A stretch of DNA of 64,000 bases from Cellulomonas sp. SLBN-39 (GCF_006715865.1 NZ_VFOA01000001.1:1674001-1738000), one strand, 5' to 3'. Positions 34,143 through 44,070 are shown, numbered from the stretch's first letter. Notes: generated from the sequence alone by a model not told the origin. Made by a program: numbers and translations.

Positions 34143-35213
34143 TCAGCTGCGGGTCGTGACCGTGAACGTGCCGGTGCGCTGCTCGCCCGGCTCCAGGACG
34201 AAGACGCCGGTGCCGGGCACGCCCGCCTCGTGCAGGGCGAAGCCGTCGTTGACGTTCGTCACCGGCTCGACCGCGAAGTAGCAGCGCTTGCGGGGTGCGT
34301 AGATCACCAGGTGGCTGAACGTCTCGTCGGGCTGGATCTCGACGACCACGCCGTCCTCGGGGTACGTGACGCGCACCGGCCGGCCGGGCTCGAGGTCGGT
34401 CAGCACGTCGTCGACGAACGCGTTGCCCAGCAGCCGCGGCATGCGGAAGTCCGCGCGCGCGGGCACGCGGCCGGCCGGGCCGTCGGGGATCGCCCGGTGC
34501 AGCCGGTACCCGGCCCGGGCCGGGACCTCCAGCAGCGGGCCGGCGCTCAGCGGGTACTCCGCGACCGGAGCCTGCACGGGCAGCAGGGCCCGGCGCAGGT
34601 ACGGGTGGTGGCCGAACCCCGCGGGGAACGGCTCGCGGTCCGCGTTCTCGACCGTCGTCGTCACCGCCATCGTCGGGCCGTCGACGGCGTAGGTGATGCG
34701 GGCCCGGAACCGCCACGGGAAGTTCGAGCCCACCCACGCGCCCGAGTCGTGCACGAGGCTCACGTGCGACGGGCCGAGGTCGTCGATCTCCCACGTGGCC
34801 TGGCACACGGCGCCGTGGATGGCGGTGCCGTCGGCCGCGTTGCGCTGCAGCTGCCACGACCGCCCGCCGAAGCGCAGCACGCCGTCGCGCACGCGGTTCG
34901 ACCACGGGATCATCGGGAAGCTCGCGCAGCGCTCCGGGTCGCCCAGCGCGGTGCGCCGGGTCGGGCGCAGCAGGTCGCGCCACACCCCGTCGGCGGTGCG
35001 GACACGCCCCGCGGACAGCGCGGCGCCGCTGCTGGGCACCACGTCGAGCTCCCACGCCGACGAGCGCAGCGTCAGCACGTGCGGCGCACCCTCGTCGGGC
35101 GCGTCGGGGTACGTCCGCGGCCCGGAGATCGCGGACGCCAGCGGCCCCGACGTCGCCGCCGCGCGCGAGCGCGACGGCGACGTCAGGATCTCGACAGGTT
35201 CTACGGTGGTCAT
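34143..35213 (-). CDS. Aldose 1-epimerase family protein
   Basis: The 356-residue protein has the galactose mutarotase fold: CASFPMIPWSNRVRDGVLRFGGR (N/R that contact the sugar), the AIHGAVCQATWEI His region (His near residue 135), FGHHPYLRRALL (the second catalytic His pair) and a C-terminal PDETFSHLVIYAPRKRCYFAVEPVTNVNDGF with the catalytic Glu. It interconverts alpha and beta anomers of an aldose. It lies 34 bases downstream of the cellobiose phosphorylase gene, whose product is fed with and releases glucose, so glucose or a related hexose is a natural substrate. ATG 35213 follows GAGAG. Confidence 0.88.
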   Translation of the reverse strand: MTTVEPVEILTSPSRSRAAATSGPLASAISGPRTYPDAPDEGAPHVLTLRSSAWELDVVPSSGAALSAGRVRTADGVWRDLLRPTRRTALGDPERCASFPMIPWSNRVRDGVLRFGGRSWQLQRNAADGTAIHGAVCQATWEIDDLGPSHVSLVHDSGAWVGSNFPWRFRARITYAVDGPTMAVTTTVENADREPFPAGFGHHPYLRRALLPVQAPVAEYPLSAGPLLEVPARAGYRLHRAIPDGPAGRVPARADFRMPRLLGNAFVDDVLTDLEPGRPVRVTYPEDGVVVEIQPDETFSHLVIYAPRKRCYFAVEPVTNVNDGFALHEAGVPGTGVFVLEPGEQRTGTFTVTTRS

Positions 35214-35233
35214 CTCTCGCCCCCTGCGGTCAG

Positions 35234-35249
35234 CTGAGCGCGAGCGCTC
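35234..35249. promoter_or_regulatory. Short hairpin between cellobiose phosphorylase and epimerase
   Basis: TGAGCG CGAG CGCTCA is a 6-bp perfect stem with a 4-base loop at the phosphorylase stop codon. It may damp read-through into the epimerase gene or stabilise the upstream transcript. Confidence 0.4.
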
Positions 35250-37716
35250 AGAGCGTGACCTCGACGCGCACCGTGGACCCTGCCGGCGCGTACGGGACGA
35301 CGTTCCCCTCGACCGCCGCCCCGTCCACGACCAGGCGCCCGCGCGCACCGCGGGCACCCGAGTTCGTCACGGAGATCTCGTACGTGGCCCCGCGGGCCAC
35401 GCGCGTCACCGTGAAGGTGGGAACCTCCGGGCCGATCTGCGGGTCGACGACCAGGCCGTCGTACCCGGGTCGCACGCCCAGGAGGTGCTGCGACACGGCG
35501 ACGAAGTTCCACGCCGCCGTGCCCGTGAGCCAGGAGTTCTTCGCCTCGCCCGCGCGCGGCGCCTGCTTGCCCGCGATCATCTGCGCGTACACGTACGGCT
35601 CGAGCCGGTGCACGTCGGAGATGTCCTCGCGGTAGGCGGGCGTGATCCGCTTGTAGTAGTCGAACGCGCGGTCGCCGCGGCCGAGCACCGTCTCGCCGAT
35701 GATCACCCACGGGTTGTTGTGGCAGAAGATGCCACCGTTCTCCTTGTACCCGGGCGGGTAGGTGGAGACCTCGCCGAGCTCGATCTTGTACGTCGTGTAG
35801 GCGGGGTACTGCAGCACCATGCCGTGCGGCGTGCCGAGCATCTCGCCGACGGAGTCCAGCGCGCGGACCGCCGGTGCGTCGGTGTCGTCGGGGCCGGAGC
35901 CCACGCCGACGCCCGCCATCACGGCGAAGCCCTGCGGCTCGATCCAAATCTTGCCCTCGTCGTGCTCGTCGGTGCCGATCTTGTTGCCGTAGAAGTCGTA
36001 CGCGCGCAGGAACCAGTCGCCGTCCCACGCGTGCGTGAGGATCGCCTCGCGCATCGCCTCGACCGCCGCCCGCGCCTCGGCGGCGACGTCCGTCAGCCCC
36101 CGCCGCTCGGCCAGCTCGGCGTACTCCGCGCCGTAGAGCACGAACTGCGCGGCGATGAACACCGACTCCGCGACCCCGCCGGCCTGGTTCTCCGTGGTCT
36201 GGAACGACTCGCCCGGCTCGGAGGAGAAGCAGTTGAGGTTGAGGCAGTCGTTCCAGTCGGCGCGGCCGATCAGCGGCAGGCCGTGCGGGCCGAGGTGGTC
36301 GACCGTGAACCGGAACGAGCGCGTCAGGTGCTCGAACAGCGGCTCGGCCAGCGACTCGTCGTTGTCGAACGGCACCTGCTCGTCGAGGATCGAGAAGTCG
36401 CCCGACTCCTTGATGTACGCCGCCGTGCCCGCGATCAGCCACAGCGGGTCGTCGTTGAAGCCCGAGCCGATGTCGTTGTTCCCACGCTTGGTCAGCGGCT
36501 GGTACTGGTGGTACGCCGACCCGTCCGGGAACTGCGTCGCGGCGATGTCGAGGATCCGCTCGCGCGCCCGCTCGGGGATCAGGTGCACGAAGCCCAGCAG
36601 GTCCTGGTTCGAGTCGCGGAAGCCCATCCCGCGCCCGATGCCCGTCTCGAAGAACGACGCCGAGCGGGACATGTTGAACGTGACCATGCACTGGTACTGG
36701 TTCCAGATGTTGACCATCCGGTCGAGCTTCTCGTCGCCCGAGCGCACCGAGTACGTCGAGAGCAGGTCCGTCCAGTACGTGCGCAGCGCCTCGAACGCGT
36801 CGTCCGCCTGCGCGGGCGTCGCGAACCGGCCCAGCAGCGCGTGCGCCCGCTCCTTGTTGACGACCTGGTGCGCGTCGTCCGCCCACTTGGCGTCCTGCGG
36901 GTTCTCCAGGTAGCCGAGCACGTACACCAGCTCGCGGGACTCGCCCGGGGCCAGCGTGACCTTCACCGAGTGCGAGCCGATCGGGTACCAGCCCGACGCG
37001 ACCGAGTCGCCCGAGACGCCCGAGCGCGGGACCGCGGCCTCGCCGAGCCCGTTGTACGGGCCGACGAACGTGTCGCGGTCCGTGTCGAAGCCGTCGGCGC
37101 GCGTGCTCACGCCGAACACGGCGTAGTGGTCGCGGCGCTCGCGGTACTCGGTCTTGTGGTAGATCGCCGACCCGTGGGGGCCGTCCTGCTCGACCTCGAC
37201 CTCGCCGATCGAGAGGTTGCGCTGGTAGTTCGTCTGGTCGTCCTGGGCGTTCCACAGGCAGAACTCGACGAACGAGAACAGCGTGACCGTCTTGGCCGCG
37301 TCGGACGTGTTGGTGACGGTCACCTTCTGCACCTCGGCGTCCTCGCCGAGCGGCACGAAGAACAGCGTCGAGACGCGCAGCCCGCCGCGCTCGCCGGTGA
37401 TGCGCGAGTAGCCCAGGCCGTGCCGGGTCTCGAAGTGGTCGAGGTCGGCCTTGACCGGCAGCCACGACGGCGTCCACACGTCGCCCTCGTCGTGCACGTA
37501 CAGGTACCGGCCGCCCGCGTCGGCGGGGATGTTGTTGTAGCGGTAGCGCGTGAGGCGACGCATCTTGGCGTCGCGGTAGAACGAGTACCCGCCGGCCTGG
37601 TGGGAGAGCAGCGAGAAGAACCGCTCCGACCCCAGGTAGTTGATCCAGGGGTACGGGGTGTGCGGCGTCGTGATGACGTACTCACGCGCCGTGTCGTCGA
37701 AGTGCCCGAACCGCAT
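35248..37716 (-). CDS. cbp: Cellobiose phosphorylase (GH94)
   Basis: The 822-residue enzyme begins [19 protein letters not shown] and has the GH94 plan: an N-terminal beta-sandwich, linker, (alpha/alpha)6 barrel and C-terminal beta-sheet. The catalytic general acid is Asp490 in [12 protein letters not shown], the same number as in the characterised Cellulomonas gilvus enzyme, and the [10 protein letters not shown] and [19 protein letters not shown] motifs are present. It phosphorolyses cellobiose to alpha-glucose 1-phosphate and glucose, saving one ATP per disaccharide. No signal peptide: it acts on imported cellobiose. A CebR-like box lies upstream, so cellobiose probably induces it. Confidence 0.97.
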   Translation of the reverse strand: MRFGHFDDTAREYVITTPHTPYPWINYLGSERFFSLLSHQAGGYSFYRDAKMRRLTRYRYNNIPADAGGRYLYVHDEGDVWTPSWLPVKADLDHFETRHGLGYSRITGERGGLRVSTLFFVPLGEDAEVQKVTVTNTSDAAKTVTLFSFVEFCLWNAQDDQTNYQRNLSIGEVEVEQDGPHGSAIYHKTEYRERRDHYAVFGVSTRADGFDTDRDTFVGPYNGLGEAAVPRSGVSGDSVASGWYPIGSHSVKVTLAPGESRELVYVLGYLENPQDAKWADDAHQVVNKERAHALLGRFATPAQADDAFEALRTYWTDLLSTYSVRSGDEKLDRMVNIWNQYQCMVTFNMSRSASFFETGIGRGMGFRDSNQDLLGFVHLIPERARERILDIAATQFPDGSAYHQYQPLTKRGNNDIGSGFNDDPLWLIAGTAAYIKESGDFSILDEQVPFDNDESLAEPLFEHLTRSFRFTVDHLGPHGLPLIGRADWNDCLNLNCFSSEPGESFQTTENQAGGVAESVFIAAQFVLYGAEYAELAERRGLTDVAAEARAAVEAMREAILTHAWDGDWFLRAYDFYGNKIGTDEHDEGKIWIEPQGFAVMAGVGVGSGPDDTDAPAVRALDSVGEMLGTPHGMVLQYPAYTTYKIELGEVSTYPPGYKENGGIFCHNNPWVIIGETVLGRGDRAFDYYKRITPAYREDISDVHRLEPYVYAQMIAGKQAPRAGEAKNSWLTGTAAWNFVAVSQHLLGVRPGYDGLVVDPQIGPEVPTFTVTRVARGATYEISVTNSGARGARGRLVVDGAAVEGNVVPYAPAGSTVRVEVTL

Positions 37717-37853
37717 CGCTTGCCTCTCGCCGTGCTCGTGGGCAGCGGGCCGCGGTGGGCGTCGTCCCGGCCGGCGGGAGGTGCGCCCAGGTCTGTCGGC
37801 AACGCTGCTCGGTACCTGGTCGTCGTGCTCGTCAGAGCGGTGCGTGGTCGTTG

Positions 37854-37867
37854 CGAGAGCGCTCCCA
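37854..37867. promoter_or_regulatory. CebR/LacI-type operator upstream of cellobiose phosphorylase
   Basis: CGAGAGCGCTCCCA matches the CebR box TGGGAGCGCTCCCA at 12 of 14 positions and sits 138-151 bases before the phosphorylase start. The 300-base divergent region (37717-38016) holds it and the dcd promoter. Confidence 0.7.
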
Positions 37868-38016
37868 CGCGGCCACGGTCGACAGCATAGCCGGACCGGT
37901 CGCCCGTCCGGAACCGCCCGACACCTTTCACCGTGCACCCGGTGCGACCGTCCCGTCGGTCCGTCCGTCCCGGCCATCGGCCTCGCCCCGCTCCCGGCCG
38001 CACTACCGTTGCCCCC

Positions 38017-38592
38017 GTGCTGCTCTCCGACCGTGACATCCGCGCCGAGCTCGAGCAGGGCCGGGTGCGGCTCGACCCCTACGAGCCCGCGATGCTCCAG
38101 CCGTCGAGCATCGACGTGCGCCTCGACCGGTTCTTCCGGCTGTTCGACAACCACAAGTACCCGGTCATCGACCCCGCGCAGGAGCAGCCCGACCTCACGC
38201 GCCTCGTCGAGGCCGAGCCCGGCGAGCCGTTCGTGCTGCACCCCGGCGAGTTCGTCCTCGGCGCGACCTTCGAGCAGGTCACGCTCCCCGACGACGTCGC
38301 CGCACGGCTCGAGGGCAAGTCCTCGCTCGGACGGCTCGGGCTGCTGACGCACTCCACCGCCGGGTTCATCGACCCCGGGTTCTCCGGCCACGTCACGCTC
38401 GAGCTGTCGAACGTCGCGACCCTGCCCATCCTGCTGTGGCCCGGCATGAAGATCGGCCAGCTCTGCTTCTTCCGGCTGTCCTCGCCCGCCGAGAACCCGT
38501 ACGGCTCCGCCGCCTACGGCTCGCGGTACCAGGGGCAGCGCGGCCCCACCGCCTCCCGGTCGTGGCAGGGCTTCGTCCGGACGGAGGTCTGA
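38017..38592 (+). CDS. dcd: dCTP deaminase
   Basis: The 191-residue protein has the canonical dCTP deaminase length and motifs: [17 protein letters not shown] at the N-terminus, [16 protein letters not shown], the catalytic [12 protein letters not shown] and [11 protein letters not shown], and the C-terminal [16 protein letters not shown]. It deaminates dCTP to dUTP (or, in bifunctional forms, to dUMP). GTG 38017 gives the family N-terminus. Cytoplasmic housekeeping; no operon link to the next gene is needed though they are 2 bases apart. Confidence 0.96.
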   Translation: MLLSDRDIRAELEQGRVRLDPYEPAMLQPSSIDVRLDRFFRLFDNHKYPVIDPAQEQPDLTRLVEAEPGEPFVLHPGEFVLGATFEQVTLPDDVAARLEGKSSLGRLGLLTHSTAGFIDPGFSGHVTLELSNVATLPILLWPGMKIGQLCFFRLSSPAENPYGSAAYGSRYQGQRGPTASRSWQGFVRTEV

Positions 38593-38594
38593 CC

Positions 38595-39749
38595 GTGGCC
38601 GAGCCCTCCACCGAGACGCTGCCGCCGCTGCCCGTCGGCGACGCGACGCTGCGCGACAAGCACCTGCTCGGCCTGCCCGCCGGGGTCGAGCACTACGAGG
38701 TCGAGGTGCTCGCCGCCAGCCGCTTCCGCAACGTGCGCTGGGAGGTCACCGGCGCCGAGGCCGCGACCCGCACCGGCCTCGTGCCCGCCGTCACGGCCGC
38801 GCTCGGCATCCGCGCCGTCAAGGCGTCCGCGCGCGCCCTGCGGCTCGGCCGAGCCGCCACGCTCGTCGGCCCCTGGGCGACCACCGCCGAGGACGCCGTC
38901 GCCGTCGGCCTGCCCGCGTCGACGACGGTCGTGTGGGTGCTGGACTGCCCCGTCGAGCGCGGCGAGAAGCCCTGGCCCGGCGGCGACCGCGACGGCCTCA
39001 AGCGGGCCTTCCCCGACGGCATGCCCGTGCGCGGCGAGGAGCGGTACCTGCAGTGGCTCGTCGCCGTCGCCCGCCGCCTGCGCGGCGCGATCCGCACCTC
39101 CACCGGCGCCGTCCTCACCCCCGACCCCGACGCGGCCACCGACCTCACCGTCCTGGCCGACCACTGGGTCGAGCCCGCCGAGGTCCTCGAGGTCGTCCAG
39201 CGCGTGCACGCCGGGGCCTACCTGTCCGAGCCGGACGCCGACGGCTGGCGCGGCCCGAGCAGCGGCGTCGGGCGCGACTCCCAGGGCGCGGTCGGCGGAT
39301 CGCCCGAGGCCGGCGGGTCCGGGCTGCGTGCCGCCCTCGAGCAGCACGGCGTCGCCGACGAGGACGAGCGCCGCCGCCTGTACGCCGAGGCCGCCGCCTT
39401 CGACGAGCACATGCTCCAGAACCCTCCGCCGTCCGAGGGGTTCGGCGTCCTCGTCGACCTCGGCGTCGACGGGATCCTCGCGGTCGAGGTCGCCGCCGCC
39501 GAGCCGCAGCTGCTGCCGCCGCTGATCGCCGAGCTGCCGTGGGCCGCGGACGGCGTCGTCGCCTACCGCGTCCGGTGGGAGCCGTTCTCGATCGAGGAGA
39601 TCGAGGCCGAGAAGCCGTCGTTCGAGCACCGGGTCGCGCGCGCGCGGTCCGCGCCGAAGATCCAGGCCATCGCGAAGGCCGTGCACGGGCTCGTGGGCGG
39701 CGAGATCGCCGACGAGGCGGACTTCCTGGTCCACCCCGACGACCTCTGA
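38595..39749 (+). CDS. Hypothetical actinobacterial protein downstream of dcd
   Basis: The 384-residue cytoplasmic protein ([30 protein letters not shown]...) has no signal or membrane segment. Segments such as [44 protein letters not shown], and a charged linker ([22 protein letters not shown], about 215-236) separate an N-terminal from a C-terminal domain. The C-terminal part includes [32 protein letters not shown] 38595 follows ACGGAGG, 2 bases after the dcd stop, so the two are probably cotranscribed. I do not recognise a domain; conserved dcd neighbours of this type exist in actinobacteria. Confidence 0.72.
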   Translation: MAEPSTETLPPLPVGDATLRDKHLLGLPAGVEHYEVEVLAASRFRNVRWEVTGAEAATRTGLVPAVTAALGIRAVKASARALRLGRAATLVGPWATTAEDAVAVGLPASTTVVWVLDCPVERGEKPWPGGDRDGLKRAFPDGMPVRGEERYLQWLVAVARRLRGAIRTSTGAVLTPDPDAATDLTVLADHWVEPAEVLEVVQRVHAGAYLSEPDADGWRGPSSGVGRDSQGAVGGSPEAGGSGLRAALEQHGVADEDERRRLYAEAAAFDEHMLQNPPPSEGFGVLVDLGVDGILAVEVAAAEPQLLPPLIAELPWAADGVVAYRVRWEPFSIEEIEAEKPSFEHRVARARSAPKIQAIAKAVHGLVGGEIADEADFLVHPDDL

Positions 39750-39810
39750 GCGCCGGGTCAGGCGCCCCGCTCCAGATGCCGGGCCGGCCGACCGCGGGTA
39801 GGAACGACGC

Positions 39811-40266
39811 ATGGGAGATCTCGTGCGGTCCGCCGCCCTCGGCCTGGCCACCGGCGGCCGCTCGTCCGTCGCGTTCGCCGTCCCGGTCGTCGTCGCGACC
39901 CGCGGACGGGACGACGCACCGTCGCGGGCCCTGCGGGCGCTCGCCCGCGCCGCGGTGCTCGGCGAGGTCGTGACCGACAAGCTCCCCGTGACGCCCAGCC
40001 GGCTGGGCTCCCCGCAGCTCGCGGTGCGGCTCCTCGCCGGCGCCGCCGGTGCGCTCGCGCTCGCGGTCGTCGAGAGGCGAGGGCCGGCTGCCGTCGTGGG
40101 CGCACCCGTGGTCGGTGCGCTCGGGGCCTTCGTCGGGTCGGTGGTCGGGGCGTCGTGGCGCGAGCAGGCCGCCGCGTCCGGCGTCGCCGCCCTGCAGCCC
40201 GACCTGCGGGCCGCCCTGGTCGAGGACGCCGTCGTGCTCGCCACGGCCGCCGCGCTCACCGCCTGA
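39811..40266 (+). CDS. DUF4126-like small membrane protein
   Basis: The 151-residue protein has four or five hydrophobic segments: LVRSAALGLATGGRSSVAFAVPVVV, LARAAVLGEVVTDKLPV, LLAGAAGALALAVVE, AAVVGAPVVGALGAFVGSVVGAS and VEDAVVLATAAALTA. The TGGRSSVAFAVPVV motif (Gly-x-Arg-S) fits DUF4126. A role in membrane is unknown. ATG 39811 starts the first segment. It stands between an unknown gene and an SDR gene with no clear link. Confidence 0.65.
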   Translation: MGDLVRSAALGLATGGRSSVAFAVPVVVATRGRDDAPSRALRALARAAVLGEVVTDKLPVTPSRLGSPQLAVRLLAGAAGALALAVVERRGPAAVVGAPVVGALGAFVGSVVGASWREQAAASGVAALQPDLRAALVEDAVVLATAAALTA

Positions 40267-40352
40267 ACCGCCCCGCCGGGGACGCCCCGGCACGCCGACG
40301 GTCCCGCGGGCGGGCCGCTCGTCGCCCGCACCCGACGCCCGCCGGAGGACGC

Positions 40353-41153
40353 ATGGACCTGGGGATCACCGGCCGCACCGCGCTCGTCACCGGAGGGGAC
40401 TCCGGGATCGGCTGGCACACCGCGCGGCTCCTGCTCGACGAGGGGGTGCGCGTCGTGCTCACCGACCAGGACCCGCAGGCCCTGGCCGAGGCCGCCGACC
40501 GGCTGGGTGCCGGCGCGGACGCGCTGACCGCCCGCGCGGCGGACCTGACGCGGCCCGCGGACGTCGACGCGCTCGTCGCGCACGCCCGCGCCACGCTCGG
40601 CGACCCGACCGTGCTCGTGCACGCCGCGGGCGTCACGGGGGCGCAGGGGCTGTTCCACGAGATCGACGACGAGGGCTGGCAGCAGACCCTCGAGGTCGAC
40701 CTGCTCGCGGCCGTGCGCGTGGTCCGCGCGTTCCTGCCCGCCATGCGCGCCGCCGGCTGGGGGCGGGTGGTGCTGCTGGCGTCCGAGGACGCCGTCCAGC
40801 CGTACCCCGACGAGCTGCCGTACTGCGCGGCCAAGGCCGGCGTCCTCGCGCTGTCCAAGGGGCTGTCGGCCACGTACTCCGGCGAGGGGGTGCTGACCAA
40901 CGCGGTCTCGCCGGCCTTCGTCGAGACCCCGATGACCGACGCGATGATGGAGAAGCGGGCGGCCGAGCGGGGCACCGACCTCGACGAGGCCGTGCGCAGC
41001 TTCCTCGCCGAGGAGCGCCCGCACATGGAGCTCGGGCGGCGCGGCCGGCCCGAGGAGGTCGCCGCCGTGATCGGGTTCCTCTGCTCCGAGCGTGCGTCGT
41101 TCGTCACCGGGTCCAACTACCGGGTCGACGCCGGCTCGGTCGCCACGATCTGA
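40353..41153 (+). CDS. Short-chain dehydrogenase/reductase (SDR)
   Basis: The 266-residue classical SDR has the cofactor motif TGGDSGIG (residues 13-20), the catalytic Ser144 in LLASEDA, and Tyr157/Lys161 in the YCAAK motif. The acidic residue at the end of strand 2 (LTDQDPQ, the Asp that binds the adenine ribose) favours NAD over NADP. NAG is replaced by HAAG. The C-terminus ends SNYRVDAGSVATI, the usual GG-x-x-x-D position. It oxidises or reduces an unidentified alcohol or ketone. ATG 40353 follows GGAGGAC. Confidence 0.92.
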   Translation: MDLGITGRTALVTGGDSGIGWHTARLLLDEGVRVVLTDQDPQALAEAADRLGAGADALTARAADLTRPADVDALVAHARATLGDPTVLVHAAGVTGAQGLFHEIDDEGWQQTLEVDLLAAVRVVRAFLPAMRAAGWGRVVLLASEDAVQPYPDELPYCAAKAGVLALSKGLSATYSGEGVLTNAVSPAFVETPMTDAMMEKRAAERGTDLDEAVRSFLAEERPHMELGRRGRPEEVAAVIGFLCSERASFVTGSNYRVDAGSVATI

Positions 41154-41199
41154 GCCGGGCCCGGCCGTGGGGCGGCTGCCGGTGCCCTACGGTCGGGGG

Positions 41200-41751
41200 G
41201 TGCCCTGGCAGACCGTCTCCTCGCGCGTCGTCTACGAGAACCCGTGGATCACGGTCCGGGAGGACGCGACCACGACGCCCGACGGCCGCCCCGGCGTGTA
41301 CGGCGTGGTCGAGCTGCGGCCGTCGGTGTTCGTCGTCGCCCTGACGGACGACGACGAGGTGGTGCTGGTGACCGTGGACCGCTACACGACCGGTCCGGGG
41401 TCGCTGGAGGTGCCCGCCGGCGGCACCGACGGCCAGGACCCCCTCGTCGCCGCGCAGCGCGAGCTCGCCGAGGAGGCCGGGCTCACGGCGCGGGAGTGGA
41501 CGGCCGTCGGCACGACCGAGGCGCTCAACGGCATCGCCCGCGCGGTCGAGCACGTGTTCGTCGCGCGGGGTCTGGAGCCGGTCGGCGACGTCGCCGCGAC
41601 CGCGCACGAGCAGGGCGTCGAGGGGATCACCGCGGTCCGCACGGTGCCGTTCGGGGAGGTCCTCGCCATGGTCCGGGACGGCCGGGTCCGCGACGGCGAG
41701 ACGGTCGCCGCGCTCGCCCTCGCGGCCCTGCACCTGGGCCGGCTGGCCTGA
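41200..41751 (+). CDS. Nudix hydrolase (ADP-ribose pyrophosphatase-like) with degenerate box
   Basis: The 183-residue protein has an N-terminal strand pair (WQTVSSRVVYENPWITVRED) common in ADPRase-type Nudix proteins and the box with second half RELAEEAGL. The first half reads PAGGTDGQDPL where most members have a Glu and one more residue, so the first metal-binding position is Gln and the motif is shortened. Activity may be reduced or changed. GTG 41200 is likely; the substrate is unknown. It is convergent with the ABC exporter gene. Confidence 0.85.
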   Translation: MPWQTVSSRVVYENPWITVREDATTTPDGRPGVYGVVELRPSVFVVALTDDDEVVLVTVDRYTTGPGSLEVPAGGTDGQDPLVAAQRELAEEAGLTAREWTAVGTTEALNGIARAVEHVFVARGLEPVGDVAATAHEQGVEGITAVRTVPFGEVLAMVRDGRVRDGETVAALALAALHLGRLA

Positions 41752-41775
41752 GCGGGACCCGCGGGGACGACCCGG

Positions 41776-43542
41776 TCAGACCCGCTGGGCCCGCTCCAGG
41801 CGGGCGTAGCGACCGTCGGCGGCCATGAGCTCGTCGTGGCTGCCGACCTCGACGACGCGCCCGTGGTCGAGCACCACGATGCGGTCGGCGCCGCGGATCG
41901 TCGAGAGGCGGTGCGCGACGACCAGCGTGGTGCGGCCCCGCATGAGCCGGGCCAGGGCGTCGCGGACGAGGGCCTCGGACTCCGGGTCCAGCGCCGAGGT
42001 GGCCTCGTCGAGCAGCAGCACGCGCGGGTCGCGGACCAGCGCGCGGGCGATCGCGAGCCGCTGGCGCTGGCCGCCCGACAGGCGCGCCCCGCGCTCGCCG
42101 ACCACGGTGTGCCACCCGTCGGGCAGGTCGTCGACGATCTGCGCGGCGTTGGCGTCCTCCAGCGCGGCGCGCACGCGCGCGTCCGGCACGTCGCCGAGCC
42201 CGTAGGTCACGTTGTCGCGGATCGACCCCTCGAACAGCACGGACTCCTGCGGCACCACGGACACGTGCCGGCGGTACGTGCGCAGGTCGAGCGTCGCCGC
42301 GTCGACGCCGTCGAGCAGCACCCGCCCGGACGTGGGGCGCAGGAACCCGAGCGCCAGGTTGAGCAGCGTGGACTTGCCCGACCCGGACGGCCCGACGAAC
42401 GCCACCGTCTCGCCCGGGCGCACGTCGAGGTCGACGCCGTCGAGAGCGTCGGCGTCCGCGTCGGCGTAGCGCACGTGCACGCCGTCGAGCACCAGGCGGC
42501 CCTCGACCGCGGTCACGTGGGCCTTGCCCTCGTTCTCCTCCAGGTCGGGCTCGGTGAGCACCTCGGCCACCGACCGGACCGACTCCAGGCCCTTGGCGGC
42601 CACGGGCAGGAGCATGAGCAGCGCCGTGACGCCGCCGGTGATGAGCGTGAAGTTCGACGACAGCAGCACCACCTGGCCGGCGGTCACCGGGAACCAGCCG
42701 CTGACGGACGCGGTGGCCGCGAGCACGAGGCACGCCACGCCGAGCAGCTGCAGGCCGACCCACGAGAGCGACGCGAACCGGCCGTTGAGCACGTCGAGCT
42801 CGTACCCGGAGGTCCGCACGCCCTCGGCGCCCTCGGCGACCCGGTCGCGCGCGGTCTCCTCCAGGCCGTGCGCGCGGGTGATCGGCATGAGCGTGGCCAT
42901 CTCGCCCACGCGGGCGGAGAACCGCTCGACCTGCCGGCGGAAGTCCTCGTTGCGGGCGCGCGAGCGGCGCGCCAGGGCGTGCCGCAGCAGCACGGCCAGC
43001 GGGATGGTCAGCGCGTACACGGGCAGGAACTGCGGCACGGACGTCGCGGTGGTCACGACCGCGCCGACCACGACCATCGTGGACGACAGCAGCGGGTGCG
43101 TGACCTGCTGGAGCATGAGCTCGACGTTCTCGACGTCGCGGACCACCTTGGTCTGCACGATCGAGGACGACACGCGCTGGTGGAAGCCGATCGACAGGCT
43201 CTGGAGGCGCGCCGCCAGGGCGTTGCGCAGGTCGGCGCCGATCTGCCGCACGGCGCCCATGTAGAGCTTGGTGTAGGCCACGTGGTTCGGGTAGTTCTGC
43301 GCGAGCGCGACGAGCGCGATCCCCGCCCACAGCCACAGCTCGCGCAGCGGCCCGCCGGCGACGACCACGTCGATGACCCGTGCCGTGATCAGCGGCATGA
43401 GCCACAGCGGCGTGTCCTTGAGCGCGAAGAACCCGACAGCTGCGGCCACGCGGCGCCGGTGCATGCCGAGCAGCCGCAGGACCGAGCGCAGCGGGTGCTG
43501 CCCGTCGACGTCGACGGACCGGCACCGGGGGGAGGAGGTCAC
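41776..43542 (-). CDS. ABC transporter, half-size exporter (permease-ATPase)
   Basis: The 588-residue half-transporter has six membrane segments in residues about 20-310 (MHRRRVAAAVGFFALKDTPLWL first) and a C-terminal ATPase with Walker A GPSGSGKSTLLNLALGF, signature [17 protein letters not shown], Walker B VLLLDEATSALD and D-/H-loops (VVAHRLSTI). It acts as a homodimer or heterodimer; substrate unknown. GTG 43542 precedes SSPRCRSVDV. It stands alone and convergent with the Nudix gene, divergent from the guanidine-riboswitch/sugE unit. Confidence 0.93.
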   Translation of the reverse strand: MTSSPRCRSVDVDGQHPLRSVLRLLGMHRRRVAAAVGFFALKDTPLWLMPLITARVIDVVVAGGPLRELWLWAGIALVALAQNYPNHVAYTKLYMGAVRQIGADLRNALAARLQSLSIGFHQRVSSSIVQTKVVRDVENVELMLQQVTHPLLSSTMVVVGAVVTTATSVPQFLPVYALTIPLAVLLRHALARRSRARNEDFRRQVERFSARVGEMATLMPITRAHGLEETARDRVAEGAEGVRTSGYELDVLNGRFASLSWVGLQLLGVACLVLAATASVSGWFPVTAGQVVLLSSNFTLITGGVTALLMLLPVAAKGLESVRSVAEVLTEPDLEENEGKAHVTAVEGRLVLDGVHVRYADADADALDGVDLDVRPGETVAFVGPSGSGKSTLLNLALGFLRPTSGRVLLDGVDAATLDLRTYRRHVSVVPQESVLFEGSIRDNVTYGLGDVPDARVRAALEDANAAQIVDDLPDGWHTVVGERGARLSGGQRQRLAIARALVRDPRVLLLDEATSALDPESEALVRDALARLMRGRTTLVVAHRLSTIRGADRIVVLDHGRVVEVGSHDELMAADGRYARLERAQRV

Positions 43543-43697
43543 CCGTCCATCCTTGCCCGCGCGCACCGACGGAGGGAAGGCGCTTGCCAAGTTCACCCAC
43601 CCGGTCCTCCGTCGTGGTGCGGCCGTCCGCCGACGCCTGGCCGCGGGCCGACGGGTGTGCGAGCCTGGGGGAGAGCGAGGCGCTGGACCGCCCGCTC

Positions 43698-43738
43698 CCG
43701 GACGAGCGGCGCCGTACCCGGAGTGCGACAAGACGGCG
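43698..43738 (+). ncRNA. Guanidine-III riboswitch
   Basis: The 41-base sequence CCGGACGAGCGGCGCCGTAC continued by CCGGAGTGCGACAAGACGGCG matches the class III guanidine riboswitch core of Thermobifida fusca nearly base for base (CCGGACGAG, GGCGCCGUACCCGG, GACAAGACGGCG). It folds as a pseudoknot that covers or exposes the ribosome-binding region of sugE, 18 bases downstream. It turns on the exporter when guanidinium binds. Confidence 0.9.
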
Positions 43739-43755
43739 ACCTGCGGAGGTCTGCC

Positions 43756-44070
43756 ATGTCCTGGCTCGTGCTCGTCCTGTCCGGTGTCCTCGAGGCCGTC
43801 TGGGCCACCGCCCTCGGCCGCTCGGAGGGCTTCACCCGCCTGGCCCCGACGGTCGTGTTCGGCGTCGCGCTGATCGGCAGCATGGGCGGCCTCGCGTGGG
43901 CGATGCGCGAGCTGCCCACCGGCACCGCGTACGCCGTGTGGGTCGGCGTCGGTGCGTCGCTGACCGTCGCCTGGGCCATGCTCACCGGCGCCGAGCCCGC
44001 GAGCCTGGTCAAGGTGCTGCTGATCCTCGGGATCGTCGGCTGCGTCGTCGGACTCAAGCTCGCGCACTGA
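43756..44070 (+). CDS. sugE: SugE/Gdx guanidinium exporter (SMR family)
   Basis: The 104-residue SMR protein has four membrane segments: SWLVLVLSGVLEAVWATALGR with the essential Glu13 for substrate and proton, APTVVFGVALIGSMGGLAWAM, PTGTAYAVWVGVGASLTVAWAM and ASLVKVLLILGIVGCVVGLKL. The sequence RELPTGTAYAVWVGVGA and the guanidine riboswitch upstream identify it as a guanidinium (Gdx) rather than a multidrug exporter. It works as a dual-topology dimer exchanging guanidinium for protons. ATG 43756 follows GGAGG 6 bases earlier. Confidence 0.94.
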   Translation: MSWLVLVLSGVLEAVWATALGRSEGFTRLAPTVVFGVALIGSMGGLAWAMRELPTGTAYAVWVGVGASLTVAWAMLTGAEPASLVKVLLILGIVGCVVGLKLAH

